DNA of 64,000 nt. Origin: Terrimesophilobacter sp044464485. Its GTDB lineage: Bacteria > Actinomycetota > Actinomycetes > Actinomycetales > Microbacteriaceae. The notes under the pieces are model-generated. The model saw only the letters and a list, made by a program, of their open reading frames with translations. It did not search any database and was not told the origin of the DNA. The first letter of the stretch is position 1, and each line of letters opens with the position of its first letter. The DNA is taken from contig JBIQLG010000008.1 of the NCBI GenBank assembly GCA_044464485.1, positions 1-64,000 on the forward strand, written 5' to 3'. Positions 34,575-43,634 of the stretch are shown here, in pieces. A program made the translations under genes and the position numbers.

Positions 34575-36062
34575 ATGACTGTCGCCGCACTCCACATTTC
34601 ATCCGAATCCGCACTCGCAGTTCCGTCCGACGTTCTTGTTGTCGGAGTCAGCGGCTCCGATTCGGGGCCGACGCTGCACAGCGATGACCCTGCTTTCGAC
34701 GGGCTCAAGAGCTCGCTGGGCTCGCTGGGCATTACCGGAGCCGAAGACGAAGTACGCCGCCTCGTCGCACCATCCGGCGCGGCAAAGAGCATTGCCCTGA
34801 TTGGGCTGGGTACGGCTGACATCAGCCCCAATGTGCTTCGCCGTGCCGCAGGGTCCGCCGTCCGGCAGTTGACCGGCGTAGCTTCGCTGACTGTGGAACT
34901 TCCGACATCAACCCCGGAGGACGTCGTCGCGGTACTCGAGGGAGCCGCTATCGGCTCGTACTCGTTTACTCGGTACCGCTCACAACCAAAGGACGCGCCG
35001 AAACTCCCCGCCAGTGACATCACCGTCATTGTTCACGGTGAATACGATGAGGCTCTCGTTTCTCGCGCACGTATTGTCGCAGAAGCCGTGCACACGGTTC
35101 GCGACCTCGTGAACATGCCGCCACTCGACCTCTACCCGGAAACGTTCGCGAGTACCGCGAAAGAACTCGCCTCTGATGCCCCGGTGACGGTCACCGTTTT
35201 CGGAGACAAGGAACTCGCCGAGGGTAAATTCGGCGGGATCATTGGTGTCGGCCAGGGTTCCACACGTTCACCCCGCCTTGTGAAGGTTGAATATTCGCCG
35301 AAGGGGGCAGCGCAGCACATCGCGCTGGTCGGAAAGGGAATAACGTTCGACTCGGGAGGATTGTCCCTCAAGCCCGCGGCATCCATGGTGGGCATGAAAT
35401 ACGACATGACCGGCGCGGCGACGGTGCTCGCCGTTGCGCTCGCTGCGGCCAAACTCGCACTCAATGTCCGCGTCACAGCATGGCTGTGCATTGCCGAGAA
35501 TCTGCCGTCCGGCTCCGCGATTCGTCCCAACGATGTTCTCACCATCCGCGGCGGCAAAACGGTCGAAGTACTCAACACGGACGCCGAGGGGCGACTTGTG
35601 CTTGCCGATGGTCTTGTGGCCGCCAGCGAAGAGCAGCCGGATGTGCTCATCGATGTGGCGACACTTACGGGCGCAGCTCGCGTCGCGCTCGGCGACCGAT
35701 ATGTGGGAACGATGGGCGAGGATTCGCTGGTGAGCAAGGCTGTGGATGTCGCACACGACGTGGGCGAATCGCTTTGGCCGATGCCGCTGCCCGCAGAGCT
35801 GCGCGCTCTATTGAATTCGGACGTCGCCGACATCGCCAATGCGAAGATCGGCAGCACAGCGGGCGGGATGCTCCTCGCAGGCGTGTTTTTGAGGGAATTT
35901 GTCGGAACAACTGACAATGGCGAGCGAATTCCGTGGGTGCACCTCGACATAGCCGGTCCCGCCAACAATGACGGTTCTGGTTACGGCTACACCTCAAAAG
36001 GCCCGACGGGAGTCACCGTGCGCACGCTGATTGCACTGGCCGAACGAATTTCTCTCTCGTAG
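34575..36062 (+). CDS. pepA: Leucyl aminopeptidase (M17)
   Basis: This 495-residue M17 metallopeptidase removes N-terminal residues from peptides. The metal and catalytic motifs are VGKGITFDSGGLSLKP, SMVGMKYDMTGAATVL and the family signature NTDAEGRLVLADGL. The N-terminal macro-like domain covers about 1-170. The end IPWVHLDIAGPA..GYTSKGPTG is standard. It probably acts as a cytoplasmic hexamer in peptide turnover. lpd follows 96 bases later in the same direction. Confidence 0.95.
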   Translation: MTVAALHISSESALAVPSDVLVVGVSGSDSGPTLHSDDPAFDGLKSSLGSLGITGAEDEVRRLVAPSGAAKSIALIGLGTADISPNVLRRAAGSAVRQLTGVASLTVELPTSTPEDVVAVLEGAAIGSYSFTRYRSQPKDAPKLPASDITVIVHGEYDEALVSRARIVAEAVHTVRDLVNMPPLDLYPETFASTAKELASDAPVTVTVFGDKELAEGKFGGIIGVGQGSTRSPRLVKVEYSPKGAAQHIALVGKGITFDSGGLSLKPAASMVGMKYDMTGAATVLAVALAAAKLALNVRVTAWLCIAENLPSGSAIRPNDVLTIRGGKTVEVLNTDAEGRLVLADGLVAASEEQPDVLIDVATLTGAARVALGDRYVGTMGEDSLVSKAVDVAHDVGESLWPMPLPAELRALLNSDVADIANAKIGSTAGGMLLAGVFLREFVGTTDNGERIPWVHLDIAGPANNDGSGYGYTSKGPTGVTVRTLIALAERISLS

Positions 36063-36158
36063 TAAAGTCGAGGTGGCGAACGAACCCGCCGAACCAATCC
36101 CCGCCGCGCGACCTGCGCGCCGGTGCAGGAAATAGCTGAATCTCGAGGGAGTAACGCG

Positions 36159-37532
36159 GTGTCGGAACAAAATTTTGACCTGGTCGTTCTTGGAGCAGGA
36201 AGCGGCGGGTACGCCGCGGCACTGCGAGCAACCCAGCTCGGAATGAGCGTTGCACTCGTGGAGAAGAACAAACTCGGCGGCACGTGCCTGCACGTTGGGT
36301 GCATTCCCACGAAAGCGCTGCTGCATGCTGCGGAGGTCGCGGACGTTTCGCGTGAATCGGCAAAATTCGGCGTCACTTCTGCGTTCAGCGGAATTGACAT
36401 TGCCGGAGTTGCTGCATACCGGGAAGGAATCGTCGCCAGCAAATACAAGGGACTCCAGGGACTCATCAAAGCCCGCGGAATTACCGTCATCGAGGGCGAG
36501 GGCAAGCTCGTCTCTGCCACGACGGTCCAGGTTGGCGAGGATACGTTCACGGGAAAGAATGTCGTTCTCGCCACCGGCTCGTACTCGCGCTCACTGCCGG
36601 GACTCGAAATTGGCGGAAGGGTCATCACCTCCGAACAAGCACTTGAGTTGCCGTTCGTACCGCGCAAGGTTGCGGTGCTCGGCGGCGGCGTGATTGGGGT
36701 TGAATTTTCCAGCGTGTGGCGGTCCTGGGGCGCAGAAGTCACGATCATCGAGGCGCTGCCGCACCTCGTGCCCAATGAAGACGAGACGGTATCCAAGCAA
36801 TTCGAGCGCGCGTTCCGCAAGCGCGGGATCGAATTCAAACTGGGAGTTCGATTCCAGGGCGTGACACAGAATGAAACCGGGGTTGTGGTCACCCTCGAAA
36901 ACGGTGAAACCGTCGAGGCAGAAATACTCCTCGTGGCAGTGGGACGCGGTCCGTCGACCGCCAATCTTGGATTCGAGGAGGTCGGGATTTCGATGGACCG
37001 CGGATTCGTGCTCACAAACGAACGCCTCGCAACCAACGTACCCGGCGTGTACGCGGTCGGCGACATCGTGCCGGGACTGCAGCTCGCCCATCGAGGATTC
37101 CAGCAGGGAATATTTGTCGCGGAAGAAATTGCCGGACTCAACCCCATCGTCATTTCAGACAACAACATCCCGAAAGTCACCTACTCAGACCCCGAGGTCG
37201 CTTCGATTGGACTCTCCGAGGCGAAGGCGAAGGAACAATTCGGTGCGGACAAGGTGACGAGCTACGACTACAACCTGGCCGGGAATGGAAAGAGCCACAT
37301 TCTCGAAACATCCGGATCCATCAAAGTTGTGCGCGTGAACGACGGGCCGGTAGTCGGGGTGCACATGATCGGCGCGCGCGTTGGAGAACTCATTGGTGAG
37401 GCGCAACTCGCCGTGAACTGGGAAGCCTACCCGGAAGACATCGCGCCGCTCATCCACGCCCATCCGACACAGAACGAAGCGCTTGGCGAAGCGTTCCTGG
37501 CGCTCGCCGGGAAACCTCTTCACGCAATGTGA
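36159..37532 (+). CDS. lpd: Dihydrolipoyl dehydrogenase (E3)
   Basis: The 457-residue FAD flavoprotein reoxidises lipoyl groups of 2-oxoacid dehydrogenases with NAD. FAD binding is LVVLGAGSGGYAAALRA, and the redox disulfide is GGTCLHVGCIPTK. NAD binding is KVAVLGGGVIGVEFSSVW, the second FAD segment is GVYAVGDIV, and the C-terminal catalytic pair is in HAHPTQNEAL. The GTG at 36159 follows GAGGGAG. It is 56 bases upstream of sucB, its E2 partner; aceE, a second user, is at 57.8 kb. Confidence 0.95.
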   Translation: MSEQNFDLVVLGAGSGGYAAALRATQLGMSVALVEKNKLGGTCLHVGCIPTKALLHAAEVADVSRESAKFGVTSAFSGIDIAGVAAYREGIVASKYKGLQGLIKARGITVIEGEGKLVSATTVQVGEDTFTGKNVVLATGSYSRSLPGLEIGGRVITSEQALELPFVPRKVAVLGGGVIGVEFSSVWRSWGAEVTIIEALPHLVPNEDETVSKQFERAFRKRGIEFKLGVRFQGVTQNETGVVVTLENGETVEAEILLVAVGRGPSTANLGFEEVGISMDRGFVLTNERLATNVPGVYAVGDIVPGLQLAHRGFQQGIFVAEEIAGLNPIVISDNNIPKVTYSDPEVASIGLSEAKAKEQFGADKVTSYDYNLAGNGKSHILETSGSIKVVRVNDGPVVGVHMIGARVGELIGEAQLAVNWEAYPEDIAPLIHAHPTQNEALGEAFLALAGKPLHAM

Positions 37533-37588
37533 CCAGCCAAGCAAACTATGCTTGAGGGGACAACCACGGTTTTGAAGGAGCACCACTG

Positions 37589-39163
37589 ATGAGCGAATCC
37601 GTCAACCTCCCGGCACTCGGCGAGAGTGTCACCGAAGGAACGGTGACCCGTTGGTTAAAGAAAGTCGGCGATCGGGTCGAAGTCGATGAGCCGTTGGTTG
37701 AAGTTTCGACAGACAAGGTTGACACGGAGATCCCCTCCCCGGTCTCGGGCGTGCTCGAGGCGATCCTCGTAGCAGAGGACGAAACAGTGGAAGTCGGTAC
37801 GCCACTTGCCACTGTCGGAGACGGCTCAGGCGGGACAGGCTCGGCTGCGCCGCAGGACGCAGCTGCTGCGCCCCCCGCGGATGCTGCCCCTGCAGAAGCT
37901 GCTTCCGCAGAAGCTGCTCCCGCGGATGCTCCTCCCGCAATGGTGCCTTCGGCCCCTGCTCAGGAGCCAGCATCCGTGCCGCAGGAGGCTCCCGCAACTG
38001 CTCCGGCTCCTGCTCCGACTCCTGCTTCGACTCCTGCTTCGACTCCTGCTCCCGCACCTGCTCCGGACAGTGCGGCCGCTCCCCCGGCCGCGCAGTCGGC
38101 ATCTCAGGCTGCCCCTCCGGCGGCAACTCCCGCAGCGACTGCCTCCCCAGTGCAGGAATCTGTCCCGACGGCGGCACCGGCTCCTGCCGAAGCAACGGCA
38201 CCGAAGCCCGACGAAGCCCAGGCTCAGCAACCCGCTCAGGATGATGTCGCCGAGCGGCCAGAAGCGACCGGAACTTCCGGATACGTTACGCCGATTGTGC
38301 GAAAGCTCGCCCACGAGAGCGGTATCGACCTCGCGACCGTGCGTGGTTCAGGGATCGGCGGACGCATTCGCAAGCAGGACATCGTGTCCGCGGCCTCCGG
38401 TTCTGAGAAGTCTGGCCCGTCGCGGCCCGCACCACTGGAAACTTCACCGCTGCGCGGCACAAGCGTGCCAATGTCGCGCCTGCGCAAAGTCATTGCAGAG
38501 CGAGCCGTCGTTTCGATGCAATCCTCTGCTCAACTCACCACGGTAGTGGAAGTTGATGTCACCGCGATCGCCGCATTCCGCGACGAAGTGAAGGAAGAAT
38601 TCCTGGCGAAGACGGGCAATAAGCTGTCTTTCCTTCCATTTTTCACCCTCGCAGCAAGCGAGGCGCTCAAAGCTTTCCCGATCATCAATGCAACTATTGA
38701 CGGCGAAAACATCGTCTATCCGGGTCAGGAGAACATTTCCATTGCGGTAGACACGGAGCGCGGTTTGCTCACGCCCGTCATCCGCAATGCCGGGGAGCTC
38801 AACATCGCACAACTCGCGACCGAGATCGCCGATCTCGCCGAACGCACGAGAAACAATCAGCTGAAACCGGATGAGCTGGCGGGCGGCACCTTCACCGTCA
38901 CCAACACGGGTTCGCGGGGCGCACTATTCGACACTCCGGTGGTGTTCCTGCCGCAATCCGCAATATTGGGTACCGGAATAGTCACCAAAAAGCCCGTCGT
39001 CGTCACTGACCACGGGCGCGATGCCATTGCCATCCGTTCTATGGCCTATCTCGCGCTGTCGTACGACCACCGCATCGTCGACGGAGCGGACGCCGCACGC
39101 TTTCTCGTCGCAGTGAAAGATCGACTCGAGGCAGGAAACTTCCGCGACAACCTCGGAATTTAG
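37589..39163 (+). CDS. sucB: 2-oxoacid dehydrogenase E2 (dihydrolipoamide succinyltransferase type)
   Basis: The 524-residue E2 has one N-terminal lipoyl domain with the modified lysine in STDKVDTEIPSP. A long Ala/Pro/Glu/Gln linker (about 85-225) follows, then a peripheral-subunit-binding domain (YVTPIVRKLAHESGIDLATVRGSG), and a catalytic core ending with SYDHRIVDGADAARFL. In actinobacteria this gene serves 2-oxoglutarate and often also pyruvate dehydrogenase. AAGGAG precedes the ATG. lipB and lipA, which often follow in actinobacteria, are absent. The stop overlaps the convergent pseudokinase gene by 4 bases. Confidence 0.92.
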   Translation: MSESVNLPALGESVTEGTVTRWLKKVGDRVEVDEPLVEVSTDKVDTEIPSPVSGVLEAILVAEDETVEVGTPLATVGDGSGGTGSAAPQDAAAAPPADAAPAEAASAEAAPADAPPAMVPSAPAQEPASVPQEAPATAPAPAPTPASTPASTPAPAPAPDSAAAPPAAQSASQAAPPAATPAATASPVQESVPTAAPAPAEATAPKPDEAQAQQPAQDDVAERPEATGTSGYVTPIVRKLAHESGIDLATVRGSGIGGRIRKQDIVSAASGSEKSGPSRPAPLETSPLRGTSVPMSRLRKVIAERAVVSMQSSAQLTTVVEVDVTAIAAFRDEVKEEFLAKTGNKLSFLPFFTLAASEALKAFPIINATIDGENIVYPGQENISIAVDTERGLLTPVIRNAGELNIAQLATEIADLAERTRNNQLKPDELAGGTFTVTNTGSRGALFDTPVVFLPQSAILGTGIVTKKPVVVTDHGRDAIAIRSMAYLALSYDHRIVDGADAARFLVAVKDRLEAGNFRDNLGI

Positions 39164-40650
39164 TTCCGGGTCGGCGAGTTCGTGACAATATCACGGATTC
39201 GCCAGCCATCCTCCAGCTTGATCACCAGCAGCGATAAACCTTCGACGCGATTGTCGTGCTGCTCGACGGTGACACTCAGGAGGGCGCTGTCGCCCAGACG
39301 CTCAACCAGCGCAATGTCGATAGCTGGTGGTGATGACTCAACCGTCGGATCGGCCAGGAGCGCGGAACCGCTGACAGCACCTCCCTCCTGAAGTGCTCGC
39401 ACGAGATCCTCATCCGACTCACGGGCCGTCGAGGACGGCTGATCCACGCCGTCAAGGCAAAGCACGGAACGTGATCGAAAACAGTCCTGTCGGGCCTGCA
39501 GAAGCGAAAACGCAGCAGCAACCGGATCATCCGTCATCATCACCGGCGACGGTGACGCCGCGGCCGGCGATTCTCGCTCACCTGGTGGAGGAGCAGTTTC
39601 ACTGCCGCGCGCGCTACCGGATCCGGACGGCAGCAACGTCACCGCGACGACGACCCCGGTTGCCACGAGCGCAGCCATAATCCACACAGGCTTTCTCACC
39701 GGGCGCAGAGCGGCCGCAATTCGTTCTTTCCACAGTCGCACGGATGAATTTGCCACAGCGGCGTGCCACCACGACACCAGATCGTGCAGCATTTCTTTGG
39801 GCACGTGAAGGAAAGTGATGCCGTCTCGAACAATCGCCGTATCCGCCGGCGATTCTGTTGTCGTGCCCAAGGGCGTGCCCTGCGATGTATTCAGCGACGT
39901 GCCGAGCGGTGCGAGAGAGTGATCGACGCGCGAGGGCACGGTCGCTGGTTTACCGTCGCTTTTCGACCCGAAGGTGCGCACGGGAGCGGGCGAGGCGAGC
40001 TCGAACAGGCGCTCGGCAAGTTGATCCGGAAAGTTCACGGGATCACGTGGTGCGCTCGCGGATATCCAGCGCACGACATCGCTCTCCGCACCGAGCATGC
40101 TCTCGCACAGGTTGGCCAGGCCATCCAGATCCTTCTCCACCGCAGCTTTCGCTTCCGCTGACACTGCGCGTGCGGGGACACCGACCAGACTCTCGCGCTC
40201 GTTCACAAACGACATCGCTTCCCCAAAGCTCGCGAGCACGGGGGCGCCTGCATCATCAAATAACACGGAGGCTGCGCGAACTCGACCATGGGTGATCCCC
40301 GCCCGGTGCAATGCAGAAACAACCGAGCACAACGGCGCGAGAATGGTCACCGCCTCACCGGCGGAGACTCCGGTCCGTTCCAGTACCGTGGCCAGACTCC
40401 AATGGCTGAGACGTTCGAGTATCAGCACGGGCCTGCCATCCGGACCGAGCGCGAGGTCAGTCAGGGAAACAGTGTGGCGCGATGATACCTGCGAGAGGAT
40501 CCCAACTTCGGAATCAATGTGGTCACGCGAGGTAGCGGATCGAAACACCTTGATCGCCGCCGTAGAGTCGCCATCACTGCCAAGCCAGACGTCGCTGAAG
40601 GAGCCCGCACCAAGCAGGCGCACGAGCTGAAAGCCGCCGAGCGATTCCAT
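39160..40650 (-). CDS. Membrane-anchored Ser/Thr pseudokinase
   Basis: This 496-residue protein has an N-terminal protein-kinase fold (about 7-245), a linker, one membrane segment (about 320-342, VWIMAALVATGVVVAVTLL) and an external C-terminal domain of about 150 residues. The Gly-loop LLGAGSFSDVW, the lysine Lys34 in AAIKVF and the helix-C glutamate candidate Glu48 are present. The catalytic loop reads HGRVRAASVLF instead of HRDvKpaNvLl, so the aspartate is Arg123 and the metal-binding asparagine is Ser128. DFG is Ser141-Phe-Gly. It is therefore very probably inactive. The ATG at 40650 gives the typical kinase start. It diverges from the DUF4191 gene. Confidence 0.85.
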   Translation of the reverse strand: MESLGGFQLVRLLGAGSFSDVWLGSDGDSTAAIKVFRSATSRDHIDSEVGILSQVSSRHTVSLTDLALGPDGRPVLILERLSHWSLATVLERTGVSAGEAVTILAPLCSVVSALHRAGITHGRVRAASVLFDDAGAPVLASFGEAMSFVNERESLVGVPARAVSAEAKAAVEKDLDGLANLCESMLGAESDVVRWISASAPRDPVNFPDQLAERLFELASPAPVRTFGSKSDGKPATVPSRVDHSLAPLGTSLNTSQGTPLGTTTESPADTAIVRDGITFLHVPKEMLHDLVSWWHAAVANSSVRLWKERIAAALRPVRKPVWIMAALVATGVVVAVTLLPSGSGSARGSETAPPPGERESPAAASPSPVMMTDDPVAAAFSLLQARQDCFRSRSVLCLDGVDQPSSTARESDEDLVRALQEGGAVSGSALLADPTVESSPPAIDIALVERLGDSALLSVTVEQHDNRVEGLSLLVIKLEDGWRIRDIVTNSPTRN

Positions 40651-40761
40651 GTCAGCATCTTCGCGTGAAGCAGTGAGGAAACTGGCGTACGGGACTGCAT
40701 CCTGTGGGACTTCGATCTGAGGTGGGCAGGTGCAGGAGCGGAAGTGCGTGTGCGGAGCCGG

Positions 40762-40767
40762 TATCGT
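40762..40767 (+). promoter_or_regulatory. Leaderless -10 element of the DUF4191 gene
   Basis: TATCGT lies 7 bases before the ATG at 40775, with no Shine-Dalgarno between them. Confidence 0.45.
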
Positions 40768-40774
40768 TGACACC

Positions 40775-41491
40775 ATGGCACGCACGAGCAAATCCACCCC
40801 CAAACCCGCAAAAGAGCCCGGTCGCCTGAAGCAGATGTATCAGGTCTTCCAAATGACAAGGCGATACGATTCGACCGCAGTCTGGTGGATGGCGTTGGGT
40901 TTTGCCGTTCCGGTACTGCTCGGAGTCGTGCTCAGTCTGATTTTTTCGCGCGACAGCGTGCCCGGAATAATTTTGTGGGTCATTTCGGGTGTTCTCGGAG
41001 GTTTGCTGGCGTTCCTCGTGATTCTCGGCCGCAAAGCCGAACGTGCGGCCTACTCGCAAATCGTCGGTCAACCGGGCGCTGTTGGCGCGGTCCTCAAGAG
41101 TTCCCTTCCACGCGGCTGGACCGGTAGCGAAATGCCCATCGCCATCAGCCCCAAGACTCAGGATGCCGTGTATCGCGCGGTGGGTAAGGGTGGCGTCGTC
41201 CTCATCGGGGAGGGCCCCGCATCCCGCACGCAGAAGATGGTGGATGATGAGAAACGCAAAATCTCCCGCATCCTTCCGAATGTCCCGGTCAATGTGCTGC
41301 ACGTGGGCCCCGACGAGGATTCGGTGCCGCTGCACAAACTCTCGAGACGACTCGGCCGGTTCAAGCGCGCGCTCAACAAGGCGGAGATTTATGCGGTGAG
41401 CAATCGCGTGAGCTCACTTCACAAGGGTCCGAACCTCCCCATTCCCAAAGGAATCGACCCCATGAAGGCTCGCGCGCAGCGTCGCGCCTGA
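40775..41491 (+). CDS. DUF4191 membrane protein
   Basis: This 238-residue protein has a basic N-terminus, the conserved LKQMYQVFQMTRRYDSTAVWWM, two membrane segments at about 40-85 and a soluble domain with AAYSQIVGQPGAVGAVLKSSLPRGW and basic tail KGIDPMKARAQRR. These match the actinobacterial DUF4191 family. The function is unknown. In mycobacteria the family member lies between lipA and glnA1; the same neighbourhood is kept here except for the lip genes. Confidence 0.88.
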   Translation: MARTSKSTPKPAKEPGRLKQMYQVFQMTRRYDSTAVWWMALGFAVPVLLGVVLSLIFSRDSVPGIILWVISGVLGGLLAFLVILGRKAERAAYSQIVGQPGAVGAVLKSSLPRGWTGSEMPIAISPKTQDAVYRAVGKGGVVLIGEGPASRTQKMVDDEKRKISRILPNVPVNVLHVGPDEDSVPLHKLSRRLGRFKRALNKAEIYAVSNRVSSLHKGPNLPIPKGIDPMKARAQRRA

Positions 41492-41509
41492 GAGACGGGC
41501 GCCGTTTCG

Positions 41510-41926
41510 CTACCTCACAACCAGGATCGTTCCCGCCGCCTTGTCGTGCAGTCCACGCTGATCTCGGTCCCAAATCAGTGCGGGAATCACCAGGCACAGC
41601 AACAGAGTGCGCACTGTCGGGCGCCACACGCCGATCCAACCGCCACCCAGAGGCACCACGCGCATTCGGAATATCACGTGGCCGACGCTTCCGCTGACAA
41701 ACGACAGAAACACGATCTGGGTGGCCGCGAAAATTCCGAGCGAGGCGAAACCGTCATACTGAAAAAACGCGGCCGAAACGATGAGGCTCAGCCCCCAATC
41801 CACGCAGAGCGCCCCCATTCTGCGACCGGGTCTGGCCACCGAGCGCGGGCCGTTCTCCGGCAACCCGAGCCGCTCGCCCGGCCACCGCTGTTCGACAGGG
41901 AAAGAGGGATGATCGGCTGCGGGCAC
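41510..41926 (-). CDS. RDD family membrane protein
   Basis: This 138-residue protein starts with a polar segment carrying RPGRRMGALCVDWGLSLIV, the Arg and Asp signature of RDD proteins. Three to four membrane segments follow, and the ending DQRGLHDKAAGTILVVR is highly typical. RDD proteins have been linked to sodium transport and other roles; this one is uncharacterised. It commonly lies beside glnA in actinobacteria. Here it is on the opposite strand to glnA1, with the GlnR-like boxes between them. Confidence 0.88.
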   Translation of the reverse strand: MPAADHPSFPVEQRWPGERLGLPENGPRSVARPGRRMGALCVDWGLSLIVSAAFFQYDGFASLGIFAATQIVFLSFVSGSVGHVIFRMRVVPLGGGWIGVWRPTVRTLLLCLVIPALIWDRDQRGLHDKAAGTILVVR

Positions 41927-41948
41927 CCCTCGATACTATGGGAGGCCT

Positions 41949-41986
41949 GAAACATGACGGAAACATCGGTGATACTGTCGCGAAAT
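41949..41986 (+). promoter_or_regulatory. GlnR-like boxes upstream of glnA1
   Basis: Four five-base elements are spaced exactly 11 bases apart: GAAAC (41949), GAAAC (41960), GATAC (41971) and GAAAT (41982), each separated by 6 bases. This is the phasing of GlnR a/b sites in actinomycetes. A possible -10, TACAGT (41997-42002), would place the boxes at about -60 to -23 from the start of transcription. The glnA1 ATG is 70 bases downstream. Binding is inferred. Confidence 0.65.
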
Positions 41987-42056
41987 CGCGAACGCGTACA
42001 GTCGCACCCGTGGCAACGTAACCACTCAACCCGCACGGAACCCAAGGAGACTGCAC

Positions 42057-43481
42057 ATGTTCAGCGAACCGTCTGAAGTACTGAAGTTCATCAAAGACAC
42101 CGACGTCAAATTTCTCGATATTCGCTTCACAGACCTGCCGGGCGTGCAGCAGCACTTCAACATCCCCGCGGCCGCGGTCGATGACGATTTCTTTACCGTG
42201 GGACAGCTCTTCGACGGCTCGTCGATTCGTGGGTTCGCTTCCATCCACGAATCCGACATGCAGCTGATTCCGGATGTGACAACCGCATACCTCGATCCCT
42301 TCAGAGCTGAGCGCACGCTCATCATGCTCTTCGACATCTACAACCCGCGTAACGGCGAGATTTACCACAGGGATCCCCGCCAGGTTGCCCGCAAGGCAGA
42401 AAAATATCTTGAATCGACGGGAATTGCCGACACGGCATATTTCGCGCCGGAGGCAGAGTTCTACATCTTCGATGACGTGCGCTACGACGTCAAACCTAAC
42501 TCCAGCTTCTTCGCGGTCGATTCGGAAGAAGGCGCCTGGAACAGCGGCCGCGTTGAAGAGGGCGGCAACCTCGCCAACAAAACACCGCTCAAAGGCGGAT
42601 ATTTTCCCGTGAGCCCCGTGGACAAACAGGCAGACCTTCGCGACGACATCAGCCTGAAACTGATCGATTCCGGACTCGTTCTCGAACGAGCCCACCATGA
42701 GGTGGGATCGGGCGGACAAGCCGAAATCAACTATCGATTCGACACCCTCGTGCACGCGGCCGACGACATCCTGAAGTTCAAGTACATCGTCAAGAACACC
42801 GCTGAGCAGTGGGGGCAGACGGCGACGTTCATGCCGAAACCGCTCTTCGGCGATAACGGTTCCGGCATGCACACGCATCAGTCGCTGTGGAGCGGAGGGA
42901 AGCCGCTGTTCTACGACGAGAGCGGTTACGGTGGGCTCTCCGACGTCGCGCGCTGGTACATCGGCGGTCTTCTCCAGCACGCTCCGGCCGTGCTCGCATT
43001 CACAAACCCGTCGATCAACAGTTTCCGACGATTGGTCAAGGGTTACGAGGCTCCCATCAACCTCGTTTACTCGGCCGGCAACCGCTCTGCTGCGATCCGC
43101 ATCCCCATCACGGGAACGAATCCCAAAGCCAAACGCATCGAGTTCCGATGCCCGGATGCATCGGGCAACCCATACCTGGGATTTGCCGCGCAACTCATGG
43201 CGGGGATCGACGGCATTCGCAACAAGACCGAACCGCTGGCACCCATCGATAAAGACCTGTACGAGCTTCCCCCCGAGGAAGCGAAAAACATTCCGCAATT
43301 GCCTGTCACTCTCGACGCAGTGTTGAGGGCGCTGGAAGACGACCACGAGTTCCTCATGGAAGGCGGCGTGTTTACCCAAGACCTCATCGATACCTGGATT
43401 GCGTACAAGCGAGAGAAGGAGCTTGCCCCGATGTCGCTTCGCCCGCACCCCTACGAGTACGAGTTGTATTACGGGGTGTAG
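42057..43481 (+). CDS. glnA: Glutamine synthetase type I (adenylylatable)
   Basis: The 474-residue enzyme makes glutamine from glutamate, ammonia and ATP. Visible motifs are FDGSSIRGF near the start, the metal and substrate residues in FAPEAEFYIFD and AHHEVGSGGQAEINYR, ATP-binding AVLAFTNPSINSFRRLV, and RSAAIRIP. The adenylylation loop KDLYELPPEE is present with Tyr402, matching the glnE gene just downstream in the opposite direction. AAGGAG precedes the ATG. GlnR-like boxes lie upstream. Confidence 0.97.
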   Translation: MFSEPSEVLKFIKDTDVKFLDIRFTDLPGVQQHFNIPAAAVDDDFFTVGQLFDGSSIRGFASIHESDMQLIPDVTTAYLDPFRAERTLIMLFDIYNPRNGEIYHRDPRQVARKAEKYLESTGIADTAYFAPEAEFYIFDDVRYDVKPNSSFFAVDSEEGAWNSGRVEEGGNLANKTPLKGGYFPVSPVDKQADLRDDISLKLIDSGLVLERAHHEVGSGGQAEINYRFDTLVHAADDILKFKYIVKNTAEQWGQTATFMPKPLFGDNGSGMHTHQSLWSGGKPLFYDESGYGGLSDVARWYIGGLLQHAPAVLAFTNPSINSFRRLVKGYEAPINLVYSAGNRSAAIRIPITGTNPKAKRIEFRCPDASGNPYLGFAAQLMAGIDGIRNKTEPLAPIDKDLYELPPEEAKNIPQLPVTLDAVLRALEDDHEFLMEGGVFTQDLIDTWIAYKREKELAPMSLRPHPYEYELYYGV

Positions 43482-43553
43482 TCCGGCGCCGCGCCACTCG
43501 TACGCACATCCCGATCACGGCCGCCAAGGGGCTACCCCAGCCCGCAGGGAAGG

Positions 43554-43610
43554 CGAGTTGCGTCGAATTGCGGATCTCGGACATCCGCACCAACAATTTG
43601 GCGCAACTCG
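43554..43610. repeat. Long imperfect hairpin between convergent glnA1 and glnE
   Basis: CGAGTTGCG (43554-43562) pairs with CGCAACTCG (43602-43610). Inside it AATTG pairs with CAATT and GGAT with ATCC, with small bulges. There is no clear T-run. It may terminate both convergent genes or be a dispersed palindrome. The rest of the 150-base gap shows nothing else. Confidence 0.6.
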
Positions 43611-43634
43611 ACCCACGGGCTTGTGCGCCGGGCG

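Noticed and set aside
37960..38110. Repetitive GCTCCTGCT-type sequence in sucB
   Set aside because: It is the Ala/Pro linker of the E2 protein.
41754..43448. 564-codon minus-strand frame opposite glnA1 and running into RDD
   Set aside because: Antisense to glnA1; no protein-family signal. The RDD gene on the same strand is in another frame.
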